64,000 nt of DNA from JBDXHU01 sp039989475 (GTDB lineage Bacteria > Pseudomonadota > Gammaproteobacteria > Pseudomonadales > Halieaceae): positions 868,001 through 932,000 of the forward strand of contig JBDXHU010000002.1 in the NCBI GenBank assembly GCA_039989475.1, read 5' to 3'. The notes under the pieces were generated by a model. It did no database searches, was not told where the DNA came from, and saw only the letters and a program-made list of their open reading frames with translations. The first letter of the stretch is position 1; every line of letters begins with the position of its first letter. Of the stretch, positions 1 to 7,954 are shown one piece after another. Both the position numbers and the translations under genes were made by a program.

Positions 1-554
1 TCCTCGCGACCACCATCAAGGGGATAACCTACCGAGTGCAGGCATTTGATAAAGAAGCCGTCGCCCAGGGCTTCCAGCACCTTGCTACCAACCCTTGCCA
101 TGATGTGCATATTAACCACCACGTAGGGTGAATCGCTGACCTGCACACCGATTTGTGAGATTTCGCCGCCAGGCCCCATCATGAATGGAATCACGTACAT
201 GGTACGACCGGCCATGCAGCCATCGTAGAGGCCGTTCATAATCCCCTTCATCGCACCTGGATCCATCCAGTTGTTGGTGGGACCCGCATCCTGTTCACGC
301 TCAGAGCAGATGAAAGTGCGGTCTTCCACCCTCGCCACGTCGCGGGGGTCGGAGCGGCACAGAAAGCTGCCGGGGCGCTTGTCTTCACTCAGGGGAGTGA
401 ACACCCCCGCGGCTACCAGCTCACTGCAAAGCTGCTGGTACTCCTGCGCCGAACCGTCGCACCAGTAGATATCCCGGGGCTTGCACAGGGCTGCCATTTC
501 CTCCACCCAGTTATCCAATGCGGTGCTAGTACTGTCAGGTTTGTTGATATTCAT
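1..554 (-). CDS. pckG: Phosphoenolpyruvate carboxykinase (GTP), N-terminal part, cut by window edge
   Basis: Converts oxaloacetate plus GTP to phosphoenolpyruvate, the entry step of gluconeogenesis, in the cytosol. My translation from the ATG at 554 gives 184 residues and runs off the window at base 1. Typical GTP-PEPCK blocks are visible: WCDGS (residues 31-35), KRPGSF (59-64), SDPRDVARVEDRTF (68-81), ICSEREQDAGPTNNWMDP (82-99) and MMGPGG (125-130). The last third of the protein, with the GTP-binding and Mg-binding residues, lies outside the window. It reads in the same direction as the preceding seven-gene run but is separated from it by about 107 bp, so it may have its own promoter. The GTP-dependent family, rather than the ATP-dependent PckA, suggests growth on fatty acids, organic acids or amino acids. 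Identification is firm. Confidence 0.95.
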   Translation of the reverse strand, partial: MNINKPDSTSTALDNWVEEMAALCKPRDIYWCDGSAQEYQQLCSELVAAGVFTPLSEDKRPGSFLCRSDPRDVARVEDRTFICSEREQDAGPTNNWMDPGAMKGIMNGLYDGCMAGRTMYVIPFMMGPGGEISQIGVQVSDSPYVVVNMHIMARVGSKVLEALGDGFFIKCLHSVGYPLDGGRE

Positions 555-661
555 CGCGGGCCAGTCAAATTCCTATGGAGTCGAGGGGAAATCGTGCAAT
601 CACTTGCATGCAAACTGCGCGGCATTCTAACAAGGCTGGCGCCGCTTTTGAATTTTTTGAA

Positions 662-1333
662 CTAATCCCACCAGGATTCCAGCGAAGTTCCACAACCCTG
701 GTACAAACTGCCGTCCAGATTGACCTCCACACGGTGGTCAAAGACCTCACCGGACATGCTGTCTGAGCAAAAAGTGTGCTCTATATCAACTTGCAGCTGA
801 TGCTTCTGGTCCTGCACGGAATAGCGCTCATACCCCTCGAGAAGCTCCGGTTCCGGGGTCGGTAGCAATATTCGCCGGCTGCCATAGTCCGCAATCATCA
901 ACATCTGGCGATCGTGCTGAATTTCCAGCTGCCAGGCAGGCTCCTGGCCCACGGCCCGAAAATCCACCCCGCGTCGGCGCGCCTCCTCCCAGGGAGCGCG
1001 GGCGCGATTGAGTATGCAATCACGGTACTGGCGTGTTCCCAGGTCAAGCTGAGCGCTCTCGCCCTGGCTGTGAAAGCTGATTTCGCCCAGTTGGTAGCGG
1101 GTTCCGGAGCCGCTGCGCACCTGGCTCAGCACCCGGTACTCCCCGGGTAAATAGAGGGTGATTTCAGACGGCCCGGTACGAGCGACGAATTCGTAATCAC
1201 CACATTCATAGACCAGCGTCTGGGCCTTGTGCAGAGGCGGCATATCGCCCTCAGTGACCTTCGCGGCACCGCCGCAGCCACCAAGCAGGGCCAGTACGGC
1301 CAGCCAGGCTGGCAGGGAAAAGCGTTCATTCAC
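662..1333 (-). CDS. Lipoprotein with MliC-like and COG3650-like domains
   Basis: Predicted outer-membrane lipoprotein of about 223 residues. From a GTG at 1333 the signal peptide is MNERFSLPAWLAVLALLGGC, with the lipidated Cys at residue 20. I prefer this start to the GTG at 1342 because GAGGTGAG lies 8 nt upstream of 1333 but too close to 1342. Residues about 43-105 have the MliC/PliC pattern (YECGDYEF, then SGTRYQLG, then a second Cys), known as a periplasmic inhibitor of C-type lysozyme. The rest resembles the COG3650 domain (GVDFRAVGQEPAWQLEI, then a Cys pair near the end). Last gene of a seven-gene run; its start overlaps the GFA gene by 8 nt. A protective role for peptidoglycan is inferred from the MliC domain. 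Confidence 0.8.
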   Translation of the reverse strand: MNERFSLPAWLAVLALLGGCGGAAKVTEGDMPPLHKAQTLVYECGDYEFVARTGPSEITLYLPGEYRVLSQVRSGSGTRYQLGEISFHSQGESAQLDLGTRQYRDCILNRARAPWEEARRRGVDFRAVGQEPAWQLEIQHDRQMLMIADYGSRRILLPTPEPELLEGYERYSVQDQKHQLQVDIEHTFCSDSMSGEVFDHRVEVNLDGSLYQGCGTSLESWWD

Positions 1334-1769
1334 CAATGACACTCACCTCGACTTGCTGAATCCAGTTGTCGGCGCGACGCTGCACCCGCTCCTGCAATGA
1401 CTCTCCGTCGTAGTTCATCGCCTGTGTTGCCAGTGACAGAGGCCAGGCATCCAGCGCCTGCACCACGGCCAGGCCATAGAGCTGGCCATCAATTTCGCTG
1501 CGCACAAACACCAGGTGATTACACGCCGCACAATGCATAAAGTCAGCCGTGCCGGTGCCGAACACATGCGCATAAAGATAGCGCCTGTCCTTGACCCGGA
1601 CCTCCAGCCGGCCGGCGGGATCAGACAGGTAGCTGACCGCACCCGGCAGACAGAATTCACACTGGCAGGCGCGCGGCACCAGTGCTTCGAGATCATCGCT
1701 GCTGGAGAAGGTAAATTGCACCGCGCCACAAGCACAAGCGCCCTGATGTTGATGGGGGTATTCACTCAC
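1326..1769 (-). CDS. GFA/CENP-V family zinc protein
   Basis: 147-residue protein of the GFA (glutathione-dependent formaldehyde-activating, CENP-V-like) fold. Zinc-site cysteines are visible: C12 and C14 (ACACGAVQF), C35/C37/C40 (ACQCEFC) and C80/C83 (HCAACNHL). This is the classic CxCGxxx, CxCxxC, CxxC arrangement. Family members bind zinc; the formaldehyde-activating reaction is disputed for most of them, so no substrate is assigned. The start is GTG at 1769, overlapping the end of rarD by 8 nt, which points to translational coupling within the run. The sequence is complete and ordinary in length. Confidence 0.85.
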   Translation of the reverse strand: MSEYPHQHQGACACGAVQFTFSSSDDLEALVPRACQCEFCLPGAVSYLSDPAGRLEVRVKDRRYLYAHVFGTGTADFMHCAACNHLVFVRSEIDGQLYGLAVVQALDAWPLSLATQAMNYDGESLQERVQRRADNWIQQVEVSVIGE

Positions 1770-2640
1770 GGGCTAAGGCTCTCACACTTCGCATGCGCCG
1801 CAAAGAGTCCGCCGCAACGATCGCCAGACCCAGCCAGACCAGGGCAAAACTGGCCAGTTGTACCGGGTTCATGGGCTCACCAAACAGGCATACGGCCACA
1901 TACAGCTGGCAGCTCGGGCCCAGGTAAAAAACCAGTCCCATGGCGGTAAGTGGCAAGCGCTGCGCGGCCGCCACATAGCACAGCAGGGGCACCACGGTAA
2001 TCACACCGGACCCGAGCAGGAACAGGTCTACCCGCGGCCCATGCTGCCCCAGCCCTCCCCAGCCACTGAGCCACAGCCAGGCCAGTGCCAGCGGGAACAT
2101 GAGGCTGGTCTCCATAGCCAGACCCTCGACGGTGCCTATGGTCACCGCCTTGCGAATCGCACCATAGAGGCCAAAAGACACCGCCACCCCCAACGCCACC
2201 CAGGGCAAACCGCCGTTTTCTACAATCAGCATCAGCATGCCAAGGGCCGCCAGGCAGATGGCAATAAACTGGGGGCGATCTATGGTTTCCCTGAACAGGA
2301 AAATACCCAGTGCGACGTTGATCAGCGGCAACAGGAAATAGCCCAGGCTGGCCTCGGTGGCTCGATTGTGGGTTACCGCCCACAGGAACAAGCCCCAATT
2401 ACAGGCCTGGGCTGTAGCTGAGGCACCGATGACCAGCAGGGTCTTCCGCTGCAACAGTAATTGCGCCGTGCTGCGCAATCGCCCCAGGTAGAGTAACAAC
2501 AGCAACAACACCGGCATCGACCAGACCGCCCGCTGCGCCACCAGGTCCAGGGCGCTAACCGGCTGGGTTTCCACCCAGTAAAGCGCGGCAAACCCCCAGA
2601 TCAGGTAGGCAATGGTTGCCAGCAGCAGTGATCGCGTCAC
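1762..2640 (-). CDS. rarD: EamA-family transporter, RarD-like
   Basis: 292-residue inner-membrane protein with about ten hydrophobic helices, the two-fold EamA architecture of the drug/metabolite transporter superfamily. The N-terminus (IAYLIWGFAALYW) and the LGYFLLPLINVALG block near residues 99-112 are typical of RarD, which was named from chloramphenicol phenotypes but whose natural substrate is unsettled. The start is GTG at 2640, forming a GTGA overlap with the stop of the preceding TSUP gene. The family is clear; the substrate cannot be told from sequence. Confidence 0.85.
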   Translation of the reverse strand: MTRSLLLATIAYLIWGFAALYWVETQPVSALDLVAQRAVWSMPVLLLLLLYLGRLRSTAQLLLQRKTLLVIGASATAQACNWGLFLWAVTHNRATEASLGYFLLPLINVALGIFLFRETIDRPQFIAICLAALGMLMLIVENGGLPWVALGVAVSFGLYGAIRKAVTIGTVEGLAMETSLMFPLALAWLWLSGWGGLGQHGPRVDLFLLGSGVITVVPLLCYVAAAQRLPLTAMGLVFYLGPSCQLYVAVCLFGEPMNPVQLASFALVWLGLAIVAADSLRRMRSVRALARE

Positions 2641-3353
2641 GGAAAAAGGCCCAGCACGATCATTCGCAGGGCCAGCGCAGTTACCAGCAGCCTGAACCAG
2701 AACTGGAAGTTGATCTCGGGTACGAATTGGCGCAACCAGGTTCCCAGCCAGGAACCCAGAACCACCCCAATAACCATGCCCAACAGCAGCAAGAAATAAT
2801 CGGAAAAAGCAAAGCCCATAAGGCCAAAGGCCAGCATTTTCAGCAAGTGGTTACAGCTCATATAAACGGCGGTGTTAACCACCAGCCAGTCGCGTCGACT
2901 GCTGCGCCGGGACAGTAGCGCAGCACCCAGCGGCCCCGAGGCGCCAATCAGCATACCGATGCCGGTCTGGTAGAAGCCCAGCAAAACCAGAGGCCAGCGC
3001 CCTGCACCCGAGACCAGGGGCAATGGCAACCAGGTAATGACCAGGATAAACAGACCGATCAGCGCTGGCAGCCAGCTCAGGTCTAACTGCTGGAATACCA
3101 GGGCACCAGCGAAGGCACCGCCTAGCGCGCCGAGCAGGAACGGCGCCAGCAGACTCAGCTCAATATGACGCCAGCCAAACAGTGCGCGCGAGCCGTTACT
3201 GGCGAGCTGCGTGACCGCGTGCAGGGGAATGATGGCTGCGGCCGGCACCAGACCGGGCATCAGGGTTATCAGCGGTACCCCGCCGCCCATACCAAACACC
3301 GCGGCCAGGGTAGAGGTGAGCAGGGCCAGCGGCACCAGCGCATATTCGCTCAA
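2637..3353 (-). CDS. TSUP/TauE-SafE family membrane transporter
   Basis: 238-residue inner-membrane protein with about seven to eight hydrophobic segments. FGMGGGVPLITLMP (about residues 20-33) is the glycine-rich signature of the sulfite exporter TauE/SafE (TSUP) family, and IGMLIGASGPLG is the second repeat. Members export or import sulfite, sulfoacetate or other small anions; the substrate here is unknown. It overlaps the GST stop (3350) and the rarD start (2640) by 4 nt each, so it is almost certainly co-transcribed and translationally coupled. Confidence 0.85.
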   Translation of the reverse strand: MSEYALVPLALLTSTLAAVFGMGGGVPLITLMPGLVPAAAIIPLHAVTQLASNGSRALFGWRHIELSLLAPFLLGALGGAFAGALVFQQLDLSWLPALIGLFILVITWLPLPLVSGAGRWPLVLLGFYQTGIGMLIGASGPLGAALLSRRSSRRDWLVVNTAVYMSCNHLLKMLAFGLMGFAFSDYFLLLLGMVIGVVLGSWLGTWLRQFVPEINFQFWFRLLVTALALRMIVLGLFP

Positions 3354-4009
3354 CTACCGGCCTCGCCCGCCTCTATTTGCTCTACTTCCGTGTGCGCGGC
3401 TTCAAACCACTCGACCATGTCGGCATCCGCCAGTTGGGTCTCCACATAGGCCTGCAGTTGCTCAGGCATCTCGACCCCATAGGTATTGAAACGCGAGACC
3501 ACAGGTGCGTACATGGCATCGGCAATAGAAAACGCACCGAAAAGCCAGGGGCCCTCAGTCGCCACCGTCTCCCGGCATTCGCGCCACAGACTCAGCACCC
3601 GGTTGATATCCTGTTCCAGTTCGCCATCGATAGTGACATGGCGGTCGCTGGCGCGACAATTCATGGGCATACACTCGCGCAGGGCGGCAAAGCCAGCATG
3701 CATTTCGGCGCTGATTGCCCGCGCCTGGGCCCGCTGTTGCACATCTTCTGGCCACAGACTGCCTGCGGCCCAGCGCTCATTGACATATTCACAGATCGCC
3801 AGCGAGTCCCAGATACAAATACCCTGATCCCACAACACCGGCACCCGGCGGGTCGGAGAGTAATCGGCGATTTCCTCGGCGAATTGCGGGGTGTCCAGCG
3901 GAATGAGGCGCTCGTCAAAGTCGACACCGGCCTTGCGCAGAGCCAGCCAGGGGCGCATGGACCAGGATGAGTAGTTCTTGTTGCCGATCACCAGCACCGG
4001 TTTGGGCAT
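3350..4009 (-). CDS. Glutathione S-transferase family protein
   Basis: 219-residue cytosolic GST. The N-terminal thioredoxin-like domain begins PVLVIGNKNYSSWSMRPWL; NKNYSSWSxRPW is typical of a bacterial GST group in which a Ser near residue 14-15 is the candidate thiolate-stabilising residue. RVPVLWD (about residues 55-61) is the cis-Pro glutathione-binding loop and DSLAICEY (about 68-75) the ESxAI-like element. The all-helical C-terminal domain is complete. It starts 2 nt after the stop of the small secreted-protein gene and overlaps the TSUP gene. Substrate unknown. Confidence 0.88.
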   Translation of the reverse strand: MPKPVLVIGNKNYSSWSMRPWLALRKAGVDFDERLIPLDTPQFAEEIADYSPTRRVPVLWDQGICIWDSLAICEYVNERWAAGSLWPEDVQQRAQARAISAEMHAGFAALRECMPMNCRASDRHVTIDGELEQDINRVLSLWRECRETVATEGPWLFGAFSIADAMYAPVVSRFNTYGVEMPEQLQAYVETQLADADMVEWFEAAHTEVEQIEAGEAGS

Positions 4010-4011
4010 GC

Positions 4012-4344
4012 TCAGCCCTCCGCGGCGTAGTGACGGAGCTGGTACTCCAATTTCACCGGCTCGGCCTGTTTATTAGTCCACATCAAGCAGTAGGTCTGGG
4101 GCTCGGGGGCTATGAACACCCCCTCCTTGTGCTGTACCGCCTTAAAGTTGAGCGGGAAGCTGACGCCCTCATCGTCGTGGTAGTGCAGGTTAAAGTCGAG
4201 GGCCTGGTCGGCGCTAAAACTGAATTCCAGGCGATCAGTTTTCTGCATGGGGTAACAGGGTTCCTCAATGGCGCCCGGGGCGATTGTTAGCGCTTGCGAT
4301 ACCTGCTGGGCCAGGGCGAGGGCGGCAAAAAATACCAGTGACAT
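4012..4344 (-). CDS. Small secreted protein of unknown function
   Basis: About 110 residues from the ATG at 4344. A longer frame reaches 4488, but its N-terminal part overlaps the upstream gene and has no signal character. The first 18 residues (MSLVFFAALALAQQVSQA) look like a short signal peptide. The mature part has two cysteines (EPCYP and TYCLMW) and a beta-rich pattern with a GVFIAPEPQTYCLMWTNK stretch. This vaguely recalls GOLD/emp24-type lumenal domains, where a pressure-of-speech loop is followed by Y-x-L-x-W-x-N. That comparison is by eye only, and I assign no function. Gap to the GST gene is 2 nt. Confidence 0.6.
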   Translation of the reverse strand: MSLVFFAALALAQQVSQALTIAPGAIEEPCYPMQKTDRLEFSFSADQALDFNLHYHDDEGVSFPLNFKAVQHKEGVFIAPEPQTYCLMWTNKQAEPVKLEYQLRHYAAEG

Positions 4345-4384
4345 ATTCAGCGACCTTTTAGGGAGGTATTCGGGATACGGGCGG

Positions 4385-4723
4385 CTACAGCAGATACCAG
4401 CAGTAACCCAGCTTGCACAGCAGGTGCAGGCTCTGGTCCTGGGCCAGATTGGTCTTGTGCTCGCACTTGAGGTAATCGATACCTCCATGCAGCACGACTT
4501 CCACCAGACCCAGCCAGAGGTTGCCGGTCACCAGGTAGACACCGCCACCATGGCCCAGCGAATGCGCGCCCAGCCAGTAGTACCAGGCCGGGAACTCGCT
4601 ATTGCCCTTCTCGTGCAATTTGCTAGTACGACTCTTGGCCGACGCCATCACGTTTGGTTGCAACATGAAATCGAGGATCGCGTGTACAACCAATAACTGG
4701 AAGATTAGCTCTGCCGCTTGCAA
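4385..4723 (-). CDS. DUF3307-like membrane protein
   Basis: 112-residue hydrophobic protein. LLVVHAILDFMLQPNVMA (about residues 10-27) followed by a short basic linker and LGAHSLGHGGGVYLV matches the DUF3307 pattern of an LxxHxxxDFxLQ helix followed by a conserved histidine-containing helix. The C-terminal GGIDYLKCEHKTN and YCWYLL parts are consistent with that family's VHxxIDxxK element. DUF3307 members are integral membrane proteins without an assigned activity. First gene of the seven-gene minus-strand run ending at 662. Confidence 0.65.
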   Translation of the reverse strand: MQAAELIFQLLVVHAILDFMLQPNVMASAKSRTSKLHEKGNSEFPAWYYWLGAHSLGHGGGVYLVTGNLWLGLVEVVLHGGIDYLKCEHKTNLAQDQSLHLLCKLGYCWYLL

Positions 4724-4797
4724 AAGACTGTCCCCCGCATCAATTTCCCCAAGAATACCAGTTTTTGGGCAATAATTGCGCGGCGGCCGGGCAGAAC

Positions 4798-5631
4798 CTA
4801 GTCGTTACGCAGGAAGTCCAGGCACATGCGATTGAACATGGCCTCGTGCTCCACCATCACCCAGTGGCCGCACTCGGAGACCAGCAGCAGGCGCAAACGG
4901 GGACAGTGCCTGGCGAAATTCAGAATGCCGCTCTCCGGCATCATGCGCTCATTGCAGCCCCAAAAACCCAGTACCGGGCAGTCCAGTTCCGGCAGACGCT
5001 CGACCAACACCGGAATCTGCATGGCAGACATGACCTGGCCATTCATTAATTGCATGACCTGCATGCGCTCGCTGACCAGTTCATCGGTAGCATGGCGCGG
5101 GTCGTTCATCAGTCCAAAGGCAAACAAGTCCTTCATCACCTCGTGGGTAACCGGCTCGCCCGAACCATAGACCTGGAACATCTTCTGCATTCCAGGCATC
5201 TGCCCATACTCTTCCATAGGGCTGAGGCCGCCGGGCGCCATCAGGATCAGCTTCTGCACCAACTGTGGATGCTCCAGCGCCATACCAATGGCGATGGCAC
5301 CGCCCAGCGAATTGCCCACCAGGGTGCAGTGCTCAATACCGATATGGTCCAGGGTTTGCCGGGCACATTCGACGAAAAACGACAGCGGGTAATCCACATC
5401 GTCAGGCTTGTCCGAGAAACCAAAGCCGACGATATCCAGCACAATGCAGCGAAAGCCCTGCTCTGCGATGACGGGATAATTGCCCTTGAAATTGCTGTGG
5501 CCACTGGCGCCGGGTCCTGAGCCGTGCAGCCACACGACAGCGGGGCCCTCTCCCTGGTCGATATAGTGCATGCGATAGCCATTGGCGCAATCCGCGTAGC
5601 GGTGCTCCGGTAAAACACCGTTCATTTCCAT
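4798..5631 (-). CDS. hsaD: Meta-cleavage product hydrolase, HsaD/BphD-like alpha/beta hydrolase
   Basis: 277-residue alpha/beta hydrolase of the C-C bond hydrolase group, which splits the product of extradiol ring cleavage. LHGSGPGASGHSNF (residues 35-48) is the diagnostic oxyanion-hole segment of BphD/HsaD. The nucleophile is Ser108 in GNSLGG and the base is His256 in CGHW. The acid position is unusual: family members have Asp (GRDDR or GREDR) while this protein reads WGCNERMMP, placing Glu228 there. It lies 24 nt downstream of the HsaA-like flavoprotein gene, which supports a role on the 4,9-DSHA ring product of steroid A/B-ring degradation. An HsaC extradiol dioxygenase is not in this window. 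The family is certain; the exact substrate is inferred from the neighbour. Confidence 0.8.
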   Translation of the reverse strand: MEMNGVLPEHRYADCANGYRMHYIDQGEGPAVVWLHGSGPGASGHSNFKGNYPVIAEQGFRCIVLDIVGFGFSDKPDDVDYPLSFFVECARQTLDHIGIEHCTLVGNSLGGAIAIGMALEHPQLVQKLILMAPGGLSPMEEYGQMPGMQKMFQVYGSGEPVTHEVMKDLFAFGLMNDPRHATDELVSERMQVMQLMNGQVMSAMQIPVLVERLPELDCPVLGFWGCNERMMPESGILNFARHCPRLRLLLVSECGHWVMVEHEAMFNRMCLDFLRND

Positions 5632-5655
5632 AAGCTGTCCCGTATTGTGGAGCTG

Positions 5656-6873
5656 TTAGAGGCCGAAGTCGGCGTTGTCCTGCCCCAGCAAAACGCCTCC
5701 CATATTGATGGCGAAGGGAGTCGAGTGGTTGGCCACGTGAGCCTGGCTGGCAAGTATATCCAGGTGATTGGCCAGCACCTCACTGTCATTGCGAATGCCG
5801 CTGGACCCGACGGCCTTGAGCATACGCCCGGACAGGTCCACACAGCGATCAGCCACCACCGCTGAGTCGTAGCGGTAACGCACCCGGTCTTCGATGGCGA
5901 TAGGTTCACCCGCACGGGTGCAATCCATCATCTGGTCAAAGTTGCAGTACATAACCAGCTTCATTTGCTCGATCTCGGACTTCACTTCCGCCGCCAGGCG
6001 CTTGGCAAAAGGATCATCACGCATAGGGACAGGGCCGGCCACCCGGGTTCTGGCAACTTCCTCGTAGGCTTCCAACTGACCCTCAAGAGCACCAAGAGAG
6101 GCGGTACACACCGCGCGCACAAACACCTGCATAAAGGGCATGCGATACAGCGGCGCCGTGTTAACGGCGTTGCCCGGGTTGTCGCAGTTAAAGCCATCTA
6201 TCACCTTGTGGGTGCGGTGCTCGGGCACAAATACGTCATCGATTACCACATCGTGGCTACCGGTGCCCTGCAAACCCACGACATCCCAATTATCAAGGAT
6301 TTCATAATCCGCGATGGGTACCAGGAAGGTGCGGTAGTTCTTCATATCGAAAGGCGCCTCTTCGGTCGGAACCACGGCACCGACAAACACCCATTTGCAG
6401 TGCTCGGAACCACTGGAAAAGCTCCAGCGGCCGCTGAGGCGGAAGCCGCCGTCCACCGGCGTCACTTTGCCCACCGGGGCGTATGAGGATGAAATCAGCA
6501 CGCCGGGATCGTCGCCCCAGACATCTTTCGCGGCCTGGTCGTCAAACAGCGCCAGTTGCCAATTGTGCACCGCCACCACCCCCAGCACCCAGGCCGAGGA
6601 CATGCAGGTCTTGGCGATTTCCAGGCCCACCGCGTAAAACACCTGCGGATCCATGGCGTAACCGCCGTACTGTTCCGCCTGCAGGATCTTGAAAAAACCT
6701 GCCTCGTGGAAATCACGAATGGTCTCGTCGGGAACCTTGCGCTCCGCCTTGCACTGGCTGCGACGCTCGCGCAGCACCGTTTGCAGGGCCCGCGCATTGG
6801 CCAGCAATTCTTCGGCTCGCGGTGAACCCATGCCATAGGGATTGGCTGTTGTTACTTGTTGCTGTGCTGTCAT
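5656..6873 (-). CDS. hsaA: HsaA-like flavin-dependent 3-HSA hydroxylase (acyl-CoA dehydrogenase fold)
   Basis: 405-residue protein of the acyl-CoA dehydrogenase/two-component monooxygenase fold, close to the HsaA length (about 394). It has the HsaA-type features LRERRSQCKAERKVPDET near the N-terminus, GGYAMDPQVFYAVGLEIAKT, SSGSEHCKWVFVGAVV, the GTGSHDVVIDDVFVPEHRT block and a C-terminal LDILASQAHVANHS. HsaA hydroxylates 3-hydroxy-9,10-secoandrostatrienedione to a catechol using reduced flavin from a separate reductase. Forms an operon with hsaD. The start at 6873 has GGAGA upstream. The 153 bp before it are strongly AT-rich and contain inverted repeats. A para-hydroxyphenylacetate-type hydroxylase is the main alternative; the HsaD neighbour favours the steroid role. 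Confidence 0.78.
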   Translation of the reverse strand: MTAQQQVTTANPYGMGSPRAEELLANARALQTVLRERRSQCKAERKVPDETIRDFHEAGFFKILQAEQYGGYAMDPQVFYAVGLEIAKTCMSSAWVLGVVAVHNWQLALFDDQAAKDVWGDDPGVLISSSYAPVGKVTPVDGGFRLSGRWSFSSGSEHCKWVFVGAVVPTEEAPFDMKNYRTFLVPIADYEILDNWDVVGLQGTGSHDVVIDDVFVPEHRTHKVIDGFNCDNPGNAVNTAPLYRMPFMQVFVRAVCTASLGALEGQLEAYEEVARTRVAGPVPMRDDPFAKRLAAEVKSEIEQMKLVMYCNFDQMMDCTRAGEPIAIEDRVRYRYDSAVVADRCVDLSGRMLKAVGSSGIRNDSEVLANHLDILASQAHVANHSTPFAINMGGVLLGQDNADFGL

Positions 6874-6962
6874 TGGGATGTCTCCGACTTACATCAAGGT
6901 AGGCGCTTATTACAGCCAGTGTCGGGACCTGACGCATCACCTGTTTGGGCTATATTATTCTT

Positions 6963-7014
6963 TTGTTTATTTAACAATAAGTTATAGAGTTTAGTTAATG
7001 TATTTTTTAATACA
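6963..7014. promoter_or_regulatory. AT-rich promoter region with inverted repeats upstream of hsaA-hsaD
   Basis: The gap between the SDR gene and hsaA is much richer in A/T than its surroundings. It contains TGTATT-N4-AATACA (6999-7014, perfect 6-bp arms) and TTGTT-N5-AACAA (6963-6977). Either could be an operator for a TetR-type or other regulator of the steroid pair. Neither matches the actinobacterial KstR consensus as I recall it, so this is a candidate site only. Confidence 0.4.
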
Positions 7015-7026
7015 AAGGACGCCAAT

Positions 7027-7890
7027 TCACTCGACCACGGCGTCCCCGAAGCGGGTGGGCTCACCGAAAAACTCCCGGTGCGATGGCGGCTGACGGCCGC
7101 CACTGTCCTGCACGCCATAGGCTTGCGCCAACTCCGCGCCAATCAACACCTGCCCACTCTTGTCCATTAATTGCGGATCCCGCGCCAGGGCATCGATGAT
7201 GCGGCCGGTGAACTCGGGTGACTCGGCGGTCGCAGCCAGCTCGCTGTACAGCCCGGGCTGGGCGTCGAACACTGCCTGGGTGCGCTCGGTCAATAACAAG
7301 CCCATCCAGATGGACAGCACAGCCACCCCGTGGGGCCTGAAATCATGGGCCATGTCATGGCTCATCTTATCGACGGCCGCCTTGCCCATACCATAGGCTG
7401 GGCCGTGCATGTAGATACGGCCGCCGAAGGACGAGGTATTTACTATCAAGCCCTCGCCATTGGCCAGCAGCAGCGGTGCGGCATACCAGCTGGCCACATA
7501 GTGGGAGCGCATGCCCACGTCGAGCAGGCAGGTCATGTCCAGCGGCTTGCTCCAGAAAGGACCGCTGTCGGTGATCGCGTCAGGCAAGGCGGTGGCATTA
7601 TTTACCAGTATATCCAGACGACCCTGCTCTTTACGCACCTGTTCAAACAGCTGTTCAACCTGGCTATCGTCGGCGTGATCGCAAACCACCGGGATACCGA
7701 CCCCGCCGGCGCTGGACACCGCCGCGGCGGTTGCGAACACAGTGCCGGGCAATTGCGCATCGCCCTCCTGTTGTGTGCGCCCGCTGACATAAACGGTCGC
7801 GCCAGTGGCACCCAGCGCCAGCGCTATGCCTTTGCCGGCACCACGGCTGGCGCCTGTTACCACCACTACCCTGTCATTCTGTAAACCCAT
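7027..7890 (-). CDS. Short-chain dehydrogenase/reductase
   Basis: 287-residue SDR from the ATG at 7890, preceded by TGGAG with 6 nt spacing; the longer frame to 8178 runs into the divergent dehydrogenase and is rejected. Rossmann motif TGASRGAGKGIA (about residues 12-23), NNAT (about 93-96), catalytic Ser in VNTSSFGG, and YGMGKAAVDKM with the YxxxK pair. The long C-terminus with SGQVLIGAELAQAYGVQD resembles the DHRS1-like SDR subgroup found beside acyl-CoA and steroid catabolic genes. It precedes hsaA in the same direction and is divergent from the D-2-hydroxyacid dehydrogenase. Substrate unknown; a hydroxysteroid or acyl intermediate would fit the context. Confidence 0.85.
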   Translation of the reverse strand: MGLQNDRVVVVTGASRGAGKGIALALGATGATVYVSGRTQQEGDAQLPGTVFATAAAVSSAGGVGIPVVCDHADDSQVEQLFEQVRKEQGRLDILVNNATALPDAITDSGPFWSKPLDMTCLLDVGMRSHYVASWYAAPLLLANGEGLIVNTSSFGGRIYMHGPAYGMGKAAVDKMSHDMAHDFRPHGVAVLSIWMGLLLTERTQAVFDAQPGLYSELAATAESPEFTGRIIDALARDPQLMDKSGQVLIGAELAQAYGVQDSGGRQPPSHREFFGEPTRFGDAVVE

Positions 7891-7954
7891 GACCGCTCCA
7901 CTCAGTAGACGTTTTGGTCTAGTATCCGCAGTCTGTCCACCATTACACAAGCCC

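Noticed and set aside
4345..4488. N-terminal extension of the small secreted-protein gene
   Set aside because: It overlaps the DUF3307 gene and lacks signal character, whereas the ATG at 4344 begins a signal peptide.
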